DNA from: Clostridia bacterium
GTDB taxonomy: Bacteria; Bacillota; Clostridia; Oscillospirales; Acutalibacteraceae
Direction of reading: 5' to 3'
Length of the DNA stretch: 6,867 nucleotides
NCBI GenBank assembly: GCA_017552845.1
Contig: JAFZOE010000332.1
Coordinates: 1 to 6,867, forward strand
The notes under the pieces were generated by a model. The model did not search any database, had not been told where the DNA came from, and saw only the letters and a program-made list of their open reading frames with translations. Below are positions 1 to 6,195 of the stretch, piece after piece (the first letter of the stretch is position 1; every line of letters begins with the position of its first letter). The translations under genes were made by a program, and so were the position numbers.

Positions 1-80
1 ACACAGGTGCATTTTTCAATAGAAATATGTAACAGTTTATATAATATTTGTATCATCTCTCTTTTATAAAATCAAAATTC

Positions 81-109
81 TTGACATAAAATATGAATAA
101 TGATAAAAT
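81..109 (+). promoter_or_regulatory. Sigma-A-type promoter of the symporter gene
   Basis: A perfect -35 hexamer TTGACA lies at 81-86. A 17-nt spacer separates it from the -10 hexamer TAAAAT at 104-109 (5 of 6 matches to TATAAT). A TG at 101-102 one base before the -10 makes it an extended -10 element. Transcription would start near 115-117, giving a leader of roughly 47 nt before the TTG start. The in-frame ATG at 100 falls inside the spacer of this promoter and so would not be on the transcript. Confidence 0.85.
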
Positions 110-147
110 ATAGCGGATTTTTGTGTAAATTCAAAGGAATACTTTTT

Positions 148-156
148 GGGGAGGTG
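148..156 (+). promoter_or_regulatory. Ribosome binding site that sets the TTG start of the symporter
   Basis: The sequence GGGGAGGTG gives a seven-base uninterrupted match (GGAGGTG) to the 16S anti-Shine-Dalgarno sequence. It ends 6 nt before TTG at 163, an ideal spacing. It is 18 nt from the in-frame ATG at 175, which is too far, and it lies downstream of the ATG at 100. It is the main evidence for the TTG start. Confidence 0.85.
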
Positions 157-162
157 TTCACC

Positions 163-1773
163 TTGAACACTACAATGATACTCACGACAGCGATGATAGT
201 ATGCTTCTTCGCGCTGATGATCTTTATCGGCATCCGCTCAAGAAAGCACGCCTCCGATGTCAACGGCTTCGTTCTCGGCTCCCGCTCGGTCGGTCCGTGG
301 CTCAGTGCCTTTGCATTCGGAACATCCTATTTCTCAGCTGTTATTTTCGTCGGCTACGCAGGCCAGTTCGGCTGGAACTTCGGTGTGGCTTCCACATGGA
401 TAGGTCTCGGAAACGCTTTCATCGGCTCCCTCCTCGCCTGGAGTATTCTCGGCAGAAGAACGAGAATCATGACTCAGTCGCTCTCATCAAAGACCATGCC
501 CGATTTCTTCGGCGCGAGATTCAATTCCCGCGGTCTCAAGGTTGCGGCTTCTATGATAACCTTCCTTTTCCTCATCCCTTATACCGCATCGCTCTATAAC
601 GGTCTTTCAAGACTTTTCCATATGGCATATCCCGATGTTCCCTATTCGGTATGCGTTATCATAATGGCAGTGCTGACCGCCGTTTACGTAATAGTCGGCG
701 GATATATGGCGACTGCGACCAACGACTTTATTCAGGGTATCATAATGCTTGTGGGTATCGTTGCGGTCATCCTCGCAGTGCTCAAAGCAAACGACGGCCT
801 CGTTGAGGCGATGAAAACCCTTTCGGGGCTTCCCAGCCAGACTGCGGACGGCAGAGTCTGGGCGGCAGGCGGATTTACCTCGTTCTTCGGACCCCAGCCT
901 CTCTTCCTGCTCTTCGTCGTTATGCTCACTTCGCTCGGCACCTGGGGCCTTCCCCAGATGGTCGGCAAGTTCTATGCCATCAAGAATGAAGATTCAATCA
1001 AGAAGGGCACAGTCATTTCAACCCTCTTCGCAATCGTTGTTGCAGGCGGATGCTATTTCCTCGGCGGTTTCGGCAGACTCTATGCCGGCAGAGGAGTTGA
1101 GGTTGACGCACTGACCGGCAAACCCGTCGGCGGTTTCGATTCAATCATCCCCGCTATGCTCTCCACTCTCAGCCCCGTTCTGATTGCGATAGTTATAGTT
1201 CTTGTTCTTTCCGCATCAATGTCCACTCTCTCCTCGCTTGTTCTCACAAGCGGCTCGACCATCACCCTTGACTTCATCGAGCCCATCCGCAAAAAGGAGA
1301 TTGAGGAAAAGAAAAAGATGCTCATTATGAGAATCTTCATCGTTGTATTCATCGTTCTCTCTGCGCTTATCGCAATCAAGCAGGCGAACAGCGCGAATAT
1401 CTTTATCGCCCAGATGATGGGCGTTTCATGGGGCGCTCTCGCAGGCGCGTTCCTCGCTCCGTTCCTCTACGGTCTCTACTGGAAAAAGACCTCGAAGGCG
1501 GCAGTTATCTGCTCGTTCATCTTCGGCGTAGGTCTTGAAATCATTCAGCTTTGCATCTCGCTCGGCTGGCTCGATGTTTCCGGCAGCGAATTCTTCTCAT
1601 TTGTATTCAGAAACTCGCTCTATTCCGGCGTTATTGCGATGGTCGGCGGCCTTATTATCGTTCCGGTAGTCAGCCTTCTCACAAAGAAGACTGTTCCCGC
1701 AGATGCCACCGAAATGTTCGAATGCTACAACGCCACCAAGACCGTTGACATCACCGACAGTCTCGGCAAATAA
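163..1773 (+). CDS. Sodium:solute symporter (SSS family) permease, substrate unknown
   Basis: This is a polytopic inner-membrane transporter of the SSS/SSF family, the PutP/vSGLT-type LeuT fold, which couples uptake of a small solute to sodium. From the TTG at 163 it has 536 residues and about 13 hydrophobic segments, the usual size and topology. The family signature region GGYMATATNDFIQG is at about residues 179-192. The core helix SMSTLSS carries Ser354-Thr355, which line up with the sodium-site Ser/Thr pair known in PutP (SMSTLSS resembles PutP's MSTLSCQ). The early helix reads GTSYFSA rather than the ASDMSGW with the key Asp of PutP, so a proline-transport call is not supported. An acidic soluble tail ends the protein. 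The TTG start is chosen because of the strong ribosome binding site and because the ATG at 100 lies inside the promoter. The gene is monocistronic, between its own promoter and terminator. The family is certain; the substrate cannot be read from sequence. Confidence 0.93.
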   Translation: MNTTMILTTAMIVCFFALMIFIGIRSRKHASDVNGFVLGSRSVGPWLSAFAFGTSYFSAVIFVGYAGQFGWNFGVASTWIGLGNAFIGSLLAWSILGRRTRIMTQSLSSKTMPDFFGARFNSRGLKVAASMITFLFLIPYTASLYNGLSRLFHMAYPDVPYSVCVIIMAVLTAVYVIVGGYMATATNDFIQGIIMLVGIVAVILAVLKANDGLVEAMKTLSGLPSQTADGRVWAAGGFTSFFGPQPLFLLFVVMLTSLGTWGLPQMVGKFYAIKNEDSIKKGTVISTLFAIVVAGGCYFLGGFGRLYAGRGVEVDALTGKPVGGFDSIIPAMLSTLSPVLIAIVIVLVLSASMSTLSSLVLTSGSTITLDFIEPIRKKEIEEKKKMLIMRIFIVVFIVLSALIAIKQANSANIFIAQMMGVSWGALAGAFLAPFLYGLYWKKTSKAAVICSFIFGVGLEIIQLCISLGWLDVSGSEFFSFVFRNSLYSGVIAMVGGLIIVPVVSLLTKKTVPADATEMFECYNATKTVDITDSLGK

Positions 1774-1780
1774 TATACCG

Positions 1781-1810
1781 GCATCCACCCTTTACGGGTG
1801 GGTGCTTTTT
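1781..1810 (+). terminator. Rho-independent terminator after the symporter gene
   Basis: A 10-bp stem pairs GCATCCACCC (1781-1790) with GGGTGGGTGC (1796-1805), with one G-T wobble and a 5-nt loop TTTAC. Five T residues follow at 1806-1810. It sits 7 nt after the stop codon and separates the symporter from the hydrolase genes. Confidence 0.92.
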
Positions 1811-1858
1811 ATATTCTGATTGTATGGAGACAAAAACGACGCAAAGCTCAATCCCTTC

Positions 1859-1887
1859 TTGATTTTTTATCTGAGATTTGGTAAAAT
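1859..1887 (+). promoter_or_regulatory. Sigma-A-type promoter of the first hydrolase gene
   Basis: A -35 hexamer TTGATT (1859-1864, 4 of 6 matches to consensus) is followed by a 17-nt spacer and a -10 hexamer TAAAAT (1882-1887). TG at 1879-1880 makes an extended -10. The start of transcription would fall near 1893-1895, leaving a leader of about 35 nt before the ATG at 1930. No gene lies between the terminator ending at 1810 and this promoter, and I see nothing else there. Confidence 0.7.
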
Positions 1888-1911
1888 TCTTTTATAAAAC
1901 GCATGAAATGC

Positions 1912-1918
1912 AAAGGGG
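1912..1918 (+). promoter_or_regulatory. Ribosome binding site of the first hydrolase
   Basis: AAAGGGG lies 11 nt before ATG 1930, a moderate match at slightly long spacing. It is downstream of the alternative in-frame ATG at 1903, which has no ribosome binding site and would sit only about 9 nt from the predicted transcript start. That favours ATG 1930. Confidence 0.6.
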
Positions 1919-1929
1919 TAAATCCTGCA

Positions 1930-3552
1930 ATGAAAAAGAGAATTATCAGAATTATATCTGTTATAACAGCGCTCGCGGTTATGCTTCCGGCGGTATCGCT
2001 TCTGCTTAAAACGGAAGCGGGCGCGTATCCGGGCAGAGTGCCCGTAATCTGCATCTACGGCGAGGATACGCCGCTGGGCATCAGGCAGGCGGACGGTTCC
2101 TTCGAGCCCGTGACTGCGACCATCGATACTGCGAAGGCGGCTGCCATGTTTACGGATAATGCCGGCGTGATTGCAAAGGCGGTTGTCACTCAGGACTGGA
2201 CCGAGGTCTGCGACCTCATAACCGATTTCCTTATCGATACATATAAGGATCTTGTGCTCGATGAAAACGGCGTGGCTGCCAACGGCTCCGAGAGCGTTTT
2301 CACCTATTCCAAGCCGGATCTTCAGAGATATTTCACCGCTCCGAATTCCGATCTGTGGTCCTACGGATTCAGATATGACTGGCGTCTTGACCCTTACGAT
2401 AATATGGAAAAGCTCCGCACTTTTATCGAGGATGTGCTTGATGCAACTGGTTGCGACCAATATGCTCTCTACGGCAGATGTCTCGGCGCCTGCCTTGAAG
2501 CGACCTATTACGATATTTATAAAGATGACCGCATTACCGATATCATTGTCAGCCACTCCGGCCTTCTCGGAATGACGCCCATAGGCGAGGCCTTCAGCGG
2601 CAATCTTGTGCTTGACGGCGACGCCGCGGAGAGATTCGCTTATGAATACGATATGGGTTTGAATTTAAAGGTGACAGACGGTATAACGCTCACCGACGAT
2701 TCCATACGTCAGATGCTGAAAATCCTCTCGGATACATATAATCTCGATATGTTCTGCTGGTTCAGCACCAATGTCTATCAGCATATTTACGATTATATAA
2801 ATCCCCGCCTTCTCAAGCACTGCTTCGGCTCATTCCCCGGCTACTGGGCAATGTGTGAGGATAAATACTATGAAGACGCCAAGAAAGTCGTATTTGCAGG
2901 TGAAGAAGAGAAATACGCGAATTTCATAAACAAAATCGACCATTATCATAATACGATTATGCTTCGCGCTGAGGATATACTCAAAGAGGCGCAGAGCAAT
3001 GGGATCAAGGTATCGTGCCTTGTGAAATACGGTCAGCAGCTGCTTCCCCTCATTGAGGATGCAAACGCTCTCTCGGATCAGCTCCTCAAGGTTTCTGTTG
3101 CGAGTTTCGGAGCTTACACGGTCGGGAACGACACATATTTCACCGATGATTATATTCAAAGCGAAACGGAGAAGGGCAACGGCGCTTATCTCTCACCCGA
3201 CCGCAAAATCAACGCCTCCTCATGCCTTTTCCGAGACACAACCTGGTTTATCAAGAATGTCGGGCATAAGGAAAATCCCGTCGCCGTGAATAAGCTGATT
3301 TTCGCGATAGTTAATGATGAAAATGCGACAGTTGACACGCTCGAGGGCTTCCCGCAGTTCCTCTATTATGATAAGGAGAATGAGGATATAGTCCCGCTTG
3401 ATCCGTCGGTTCATATAAGCAAATCCGATGAATTCAATGCCAATATTGCCGATTCGTTTATCAGAAAAATCAAGAAGATTTTCAGACCTGTCTTCATTTT
3501 CGCGACCTGGGTTGTGAAATACCTTTTCGTAAAGCCCAGAGCAGGCAAATAG
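1930..3552 (+). CDS. Secreted LCAT-like alpha/beta hydrolase with a Cys in the nucleophile position
   Basis: A 540-residue exported protein. It starts with a signal peptide: MKKR, a hydrophobic core at about residues 5-26, and likely cleavage after the AGA at 30-32. ATG 1930 is chosen because this signal peptide begins there, a ribosome binding site precedes it, and the upstream ATG 1903 would add a nine-residue extension. The fold call rests on the lecithin:cholesterol acyltransferase-type motif YDWRLDP (149-155). It is followed 32 residues after the Arg by a nucleophile elbow, YGRCLGA, with Cys184 where the family has Ser. Candidate partners are Asp424 (LSPD) and His446 (VGHKEN). The C-terminus (about 509-540) is a basic stretch, then a short hydrophobic segment, then a basic end, suggesting membrane attachment. 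The protein is a diverged paralogue of the next gene, with shared blocks such as IGEAFSG and PGYWA. LCAT-type enzymes act on acyl esters of lipids. The substrate here is unknown, and the Cys exchange leaves open a thiol enzyme or a non-catalytic lipid-binding protein. It has its own promoter and terminator. Confidence 0.8.
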   Translation: MKKRIIRIISVITALAVMLPAVSLLLKTEAGAYPGRVPVICIYGEDTPLGIRQADGSFEPVTATIDTAKAAAMFTDNAGVIAKAVVTQDWTEVCDLITDFLIDTYKDLVLDENGVAANGSESVFTYSKPDLQRYFTAPNSDLWSYGFRYDWRLDPYDNMEKLRTFIEDVLDATGCDQYALYGRCLGACLEATYYDIYKDDRITDIIVSHSGLLGMTPIGEAFSGNLVLDGDAAERFAYEYDMGLNLKVTDGITLTDDSIRQMLKILSDTYNLDMFCWFSTNVYQHIYDYINPRLLKHCFGSFPGYWAMCEDKYYEDAKKVVFAGEEEKYANFINKIDHYHNTIMLRAEDILKEAQSNGIKVSCLVKYGQQLLPLIEDANALSDQLLKVSVASFGAYTVGNDTYFTDDYIQSETEKGNGAYLSPDRKINASSCLFRDTTWFIKNVGHKENPVAVNKLIFAIVNDENATVDTLEGFPQFLYYDKENEDIVPLDPSVHISKSDEFNANIADSFIRKIKKIFRPVFIFATWVVKYLFVKPRAGK

Positions 3553-3561
3553 ATTTATCGG

Positions 3562-3586
3562 AGCCGTCCCTCAGGGACGGCTTTTG
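3562..3586 (+). terminator. Rho-independent terminator between the two hydrolase genes
   Basis: A 9-bp perfect stem pairs AGCCGTCCC (3562-3570) with GGGACGGCT (3574-3582) across a 3-nt loop TCA. A broken T-tract follows (TTTTGATTT from 3582). The T-run is short, so termination may be incomplete, but the stem is very GC-rich. Confidence 0.85.
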
Positions 3587-3611
3587 ATTTCGGGCAAAAA
3601 GAAAATATAAT

Positions 3612-3640
3612 TTGAATTTTTTTATTAAAAGTGATATTAT
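3612..3640 (+). promoter_or_regulatory. Sigma-A-type promoter of the hydrolase-kinase-phosphatase operon
   Basis: The -35 hexamer TTGAAT (3612-3617), a 17-nt AT-rich spacer and the -10 hexamer TATTAT (3635-3640) follow the preceding terminator. TG at 3632-3633 provides an extended -10. The predicted transcript start near 3647 leaves a leader of about 23 nt before ATG 3670. No PhoP-type direct repeats were recognised, so phosphate control is not supported. Confidence 0.75.
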
Positions 3641-3656
3641 ATATTCATTAAACCGA

Positions 3657-3663
3657 TTGGGGA
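3657..3663 (+). promoter_or_regulatory. Ribosome binding site of the second hydrolase
   Basis: TTGGGGA ends 6 nt before ATG 3670. It is the only Shine-Dalgarno-like stretch in the short leader and fits a start that begins directly with a signal peptide. Confidence 0.65.
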
Positions 3664-3669
3664 ATTATC

Positions 3670-5256
3670 ATGAAAAAATGTGCCAAGAGAATAACCGCCG
3701 CATTGCTGTGCTTTATTATCGCATTAATTCTCTGCCTGCCCGCATTCGCGGATGAGGAAAAAACAGCGTATATAATAGTCAGCGGCATGAATACTTTTCC
3801 GCTCTATGACGAAAATGAAAATCAGGTCTGGCCACTCTCAACCGGGACCATTGTAAAACTGGTTGCGGATATTCTGCCCGATGTTATGACCTATTTTGTC
3901 ACTAAGGACGCTCAGCGCCTCGCGGATAAGATACTGCCGGTAGCTTATGAAGTTTTCGAGCCGATTGCCTGTGCGGAAAACGGCGATTCGAAATATCCGC
4001 TTCATACCCTGACCTTTGAAGGCCATCTAGGTGAAAACGCAGAACGTTTTACCTCGATGGAAACGGATGAAGAGGGTGTGGTTCACGAGGCGATTGACCG
4101 CTTCGGCCTTGATAATACTTACTTTTTCAATTATGACTGGCGTATTGATCCGCTCTGCCATGCCGACGATCTCGACAGATTCATAAAGGATGTAAAGACG
4201 CTCGGCGATTACAACAGAATTTCTCTCCTATGCTTCAGCATGGGCGGAACGATAGTCAGCTCTTATCTTCATAAATACGGCAGCGGTGAAATCGACACGG
4301 TTGAATTCTGCTCGACCGCATTCGAGGGCAGTTCCATAGTCGGCGAGCTTTTTGCCGGCAGGCTCGAGGTTGATATCGAGGCGCTGATTGACAGAGTCGC
4401 AAGTCTTGTGAGAAACGACACGATCAAGCAGATTTTTGATTATCTCAACGCGGGCCTGACTGAAAACGGCTTCAACGGCAGCGTCACGGATTTCGCAAAT
4501 AATCTGATTGCCGAAATTGGCGACAGAGTTTTTGATGAGTTGCTCATTCCCGTATTCGGCTATATGCCCGGGATTTGGGCGCTTACCCCTTATGATAATT
4601 ACGATGAATGCAAGGAGTATATACTGAAGAATAACGATAATTCCGCCCTTCTTGAGAGGATTGAGGAATATCATAATTCCGTTCAGGGCAATCTTTCCGA
4701 AACGCTTCATTCCGCTTTGGAGGATACCAATGTCTATGTGACGGCGCAGTATAATATGCGCGGGGTGCCCGTTGCCGAAACAATCACGAAGAGCAACAAC
4801 GATTTTCTCATCGACTGCCGTTACGCGAGCGGCGGGGCGACAGTATCCCTGCTTCACGAAACTCTCGGCGAGGGCTACCCTCAGCAGCTTTATACTGATG
4901 TGAATTATCTCTCACCCGATGGTCAGATAGATGCTTCTACCTGCATTCTGCCCGACAAAACCTGGTTTATCAGAGATATGGCCCATGTCGATTATCCATA
5001 CGGCGGCGATGCGGCGGAGTTCGTTCTCGATCTCGCCTCGTCAAAGGAGCAGCAGACTGTATTCACTTCAAAGTGGAGCCAGTTCATGAAATATGATTAT
5101 TCGGATAAGACGCTGACTCCGGTCACTTCCGAAACCGGCAAAGATGTTTCGTTCCTCGGCAGGGTGCTCGCATTCCTTGACAGAATAAGGAGTACGGTTT
5201 ATTCAATCCTCGATAAGTTAAATATCTTTAAGTATATAAAGGCGGCAGTGAGGTAA
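3670..5256 (+). CDS. Secreted LCAT-like serine alpha/beta hydrolase (putative lipase/acyltransferase)
   Basis: A 528-residue exported hydrolase. The signal peptide has the basic start MKKCAKR, a long hydrophobic core and an AFA cleavage site at 25-27, so the mature protein would begin at Asp28. An early strand-turn, IIVSGMN (35-41), is the likely oxyanion region. YDWRIDP (155-161) is the LCAT-family motif. The nucleophile elbow CFSMGG follows with Ser190, exactly 32 residues after the motif Arg. Candidate acid and base are Asp417 (LSPD; Asp421 is an alternative) and His439 (MAHVDY). The last 34 residues form a basic amphipathic helix, suggesting membrane contact. LCAT-type enzymes cleave or transfer acyl chains on lipids. 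Lipase, phospholipase and acyltransferase are all possible, and the substrate is not readable. It is a paralogue of the preceding gene, but with an intact serine triad. It is the first gene of an operon: the kinase starts 3 nt after its stop. Confidence 0.85.
   Translation: MKKCAKRITAALLCFIIALILCLPAFADEEKTAYIIVSGMNTFPLYDENENQVWPLSTGTIVKLVADILPDVMTYFVTKDAQRLADKILPVAYEVFEPIACAENGDSKYPLHTLTFEGHLGENAERFTSMETDEEGVVHEAIDRFGLDNTYFFNYDWRIDPLCHADDLDRFIKDVKTLGDYNRISLLCFSMGGTIVSSYLHKYGSGEIDTVEFCSTAFEGSSIVGELFAGRLEVDIEALIDRVASLVRNDTIKQIFDYLNAGLTENGFNGSVTDFANNLIAEIGDRVFDELLIPVFGYMPGIWALTPYDNYDECKEYILKNNDNSALLERIEEYHNSVQGNLSETLHSALEDTNVYVTAQYNMRGVPVAETITKSNNDFLIDCRYASGGATVSLLHETLGEGYPQQLYTDVNYLSPDGQIDASTCILPDKTWFIRDMAHVDYPYGGDAAEFVLDLASSKEQQTVFTSKWSQFMKYDYSDKTLTPVTSETGKDVSFLGRVLAFLDRIRSTVYSILDKLNIFKYIKAAVR
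5248..5253 (+). promoter_or_regulatory. Ribosome binding site for the kinase, embedded in the hydrolase 3' end
   Basis: GTGAGG forms the last two sense codons of the hydrolase gene and stands 6 nt before ATG 5260. Only CCT separates the TAA stop from the start codon. The arrangement suggests translational coupling of hydrolase and kinase. Confidence 0.7.
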
Positions 5257-5259
5257 CCT

Positions 5260-6180
5260 ATGACAAAATACTATGTTGATATAATCAATGCCGCGGCGAA
5301 GGCGGATCCGAAGGGCTTCCTTGAGCAGTGCAGCGAAAACTACATTTCCTCCGTTGAGGATGCCGCGACAATTTTTCTTGACAAAGGCAAAAAGATAATT
5401 ATGCTCGCAGGGCCCAGTTCGTCCGGCAAAACCACAACAGCAAGAATCCTTGAGGAAACGATGGAGAAAAGCGGCTGCGAGGTCTATACTGTTTCGCTTG
5501 ATGATTTCTATCTCCCAAACCGTGAGGATTATCCGCTGAATAAAGACGGCAGCTACAATTTCGAGAGCATTGAGGCGCTCGATATTCCCATGATTAAAAA
5601 ATGCTTCACCGAGCTTATAGAAGAGGGCGAAAGCAATTTGCCGATTTATGATTTCGGCATTCAGACGCGCTCCGAGCAGGTGAATAATATAAGGCTCGGC
5701 AAGGACGGCGTAATGATAGTAGAAGGCATTCACGGCTTGAATCCGATTATCACCGATTTCCTGCCGAATGACGCTATGGCGCGCCTTTATGTCAGCGTCT
5801 CGAGCCGTATTTTTGAGCAGGACGGCGAGATAATGCTGCGCAAGAGAAATCTGCGCCTTCTCAGGCGTCTTGTCAGGGATAACCGCTTCAGAGATACAAA
5901 TGCCGAGGGCACTCTCGCAAGCTGGAAGAGCGTAATGGCAGGCGAGGATAATTATATTTTCCCGTTCCGTAACCACGCGGATATCAAGCTTGATTCCTTC
6001 CATCCCTGCGAAATCGGCCTGCTCGCCTGCGAGGCTATGGAGCTTCTCAGCGGAGTTCACGGAACGCCATACGATCTCATGGCTGAGAACCTGCTTGAAA
6101 AGATTAAAAAATTCAGGGTTATCGACCGCTCATATCTTGAGGGTGATTCCCTTCTGTATGAATTTATCGGCAAAAACTGA
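5260..6180 (+). CDS. Uridine kinase/phosphoribulokinase-like P-loop nucleoside kinase, compact form
   Basis: A 306-residue cytoplasmic protein with no signal peptide or membrane segment. Walker A is GPSSSGKT (51-58). It is followed by SLDDFYLP (79-86), the catalytic-Asp region of the uridine kinase/PRK family. VEGIHGLNP (154-162) is the Walker B-like strand, and RRLVRDNRFR (202-211) is the basic lid/substrate segment. GIHGLNP and IFPF are typical of the Bacillota/Thermotoga subgroup annotated as nucleoside or uridine kinase. These transfer the ATP gamma-phosphate to a nucleoside or a similar hydroxyl compound. Many members of the subgroup are around 550 residues with a TGS/threonyl-tRNA-synthetase-like N-terminal half. 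Here only about 45 residues precede the P-loop strand, so this is the short form. The true substrate is unproven. The gene sits 3 nt after the hydrolase stop and 15 nt before the phosphatase, fitting salvage of dephosphorylated nucleosides (inference). Confidence 0.9.
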   Translation: MTKYYVDIINAAAKADPKGFLEQCSENYISSVEDAATIFLDKGKKIIMLAGPSSSGKTTTARILEETMEKSGCEVYTVSLDDFYLPNREDYPLNKDGSYNFESIEALDIPMIKKCFTELIEEGESNLPIYDFGIQTRSEQVNNIRLGKDGVMIVEGIHGLNPIITDFLPNDAMARLYVSVSSRIFEQDGEIMLRKRNLRLLRRLVRDNRFRDTNAEGTLASWKSVMAGEDNYIFPFRNHADIKLDSFHPCEIGLLACEAMELLSGVHGTPYDLMAENLLEKIKKFRVIDRSYLEGDSLLYEFIGKN

Positions 6181-6181
6181 T

Positions 6182-6187
6182 CGGAGG
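6182..6187 (+). promoter_or_regulatory. Ribosome binding site of the alkaline phosphatase gene
   Basis: CGGAGG sits in the 15-nt gap after the kinase stop and ends 8 nt before ATG 6196. A closer ATG at 6191 is followed at once by a stop (ATG ATA TGA), so 6196 is the start. Confidence 0.85.
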
Positions 6188-6195
6188 ATAATGAT

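Noticed and set aside
1..16. Possible tail of an upstream terminator (GGTGCATTTTT)
   Set aside because: Only one putative arm and a short T-run are inside the window, so no stem can be shown.
201..599. 132-codon plus-strand frame inside the symporter gene
   Set aside because: It is an alternative frame within a conserved transporter. Its Arg-rich, low-complexity composition is typical of an out-of-frame reading.
1903..1929. Alternative upstream ATG for the first hydrolase
   Set aside because: It has no ribosome binding site, lies about 9 nt from the predicted transcript start, and would put nine residues in front of a complete signal peptide.
1867..2556. 229-codon open frame on the minus strand opposite the first hydrolase
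   Set aside because: It lies wholly opposite a gene with signal peptide and family motifs, crosses that gene's promoter, and has no recognisable domain.
2374..4143. Short identical DNA stretches between the two hydrolase genes, such as TATGACTGGCGT
   Set aside because: As repeats they are explained by paralogy and conserved YDWR codons, not by a mobile or recombination element.
4228..4857. 209-codon open frame on the minus strand opposite the second hydrolase
   Set aside because: It overlaps the nucleophile and lid regions of a well-supported gene and shows no domain or start signal.
5218..6060. 280-codon open frame on the minus strand opposite the kinase
   Set aside because: It is a shadow of the kinase codon pattern. 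The plus strand holds a clear P-loop kinase, and the minus frame has no recognisable motifs or ribosome binding site.
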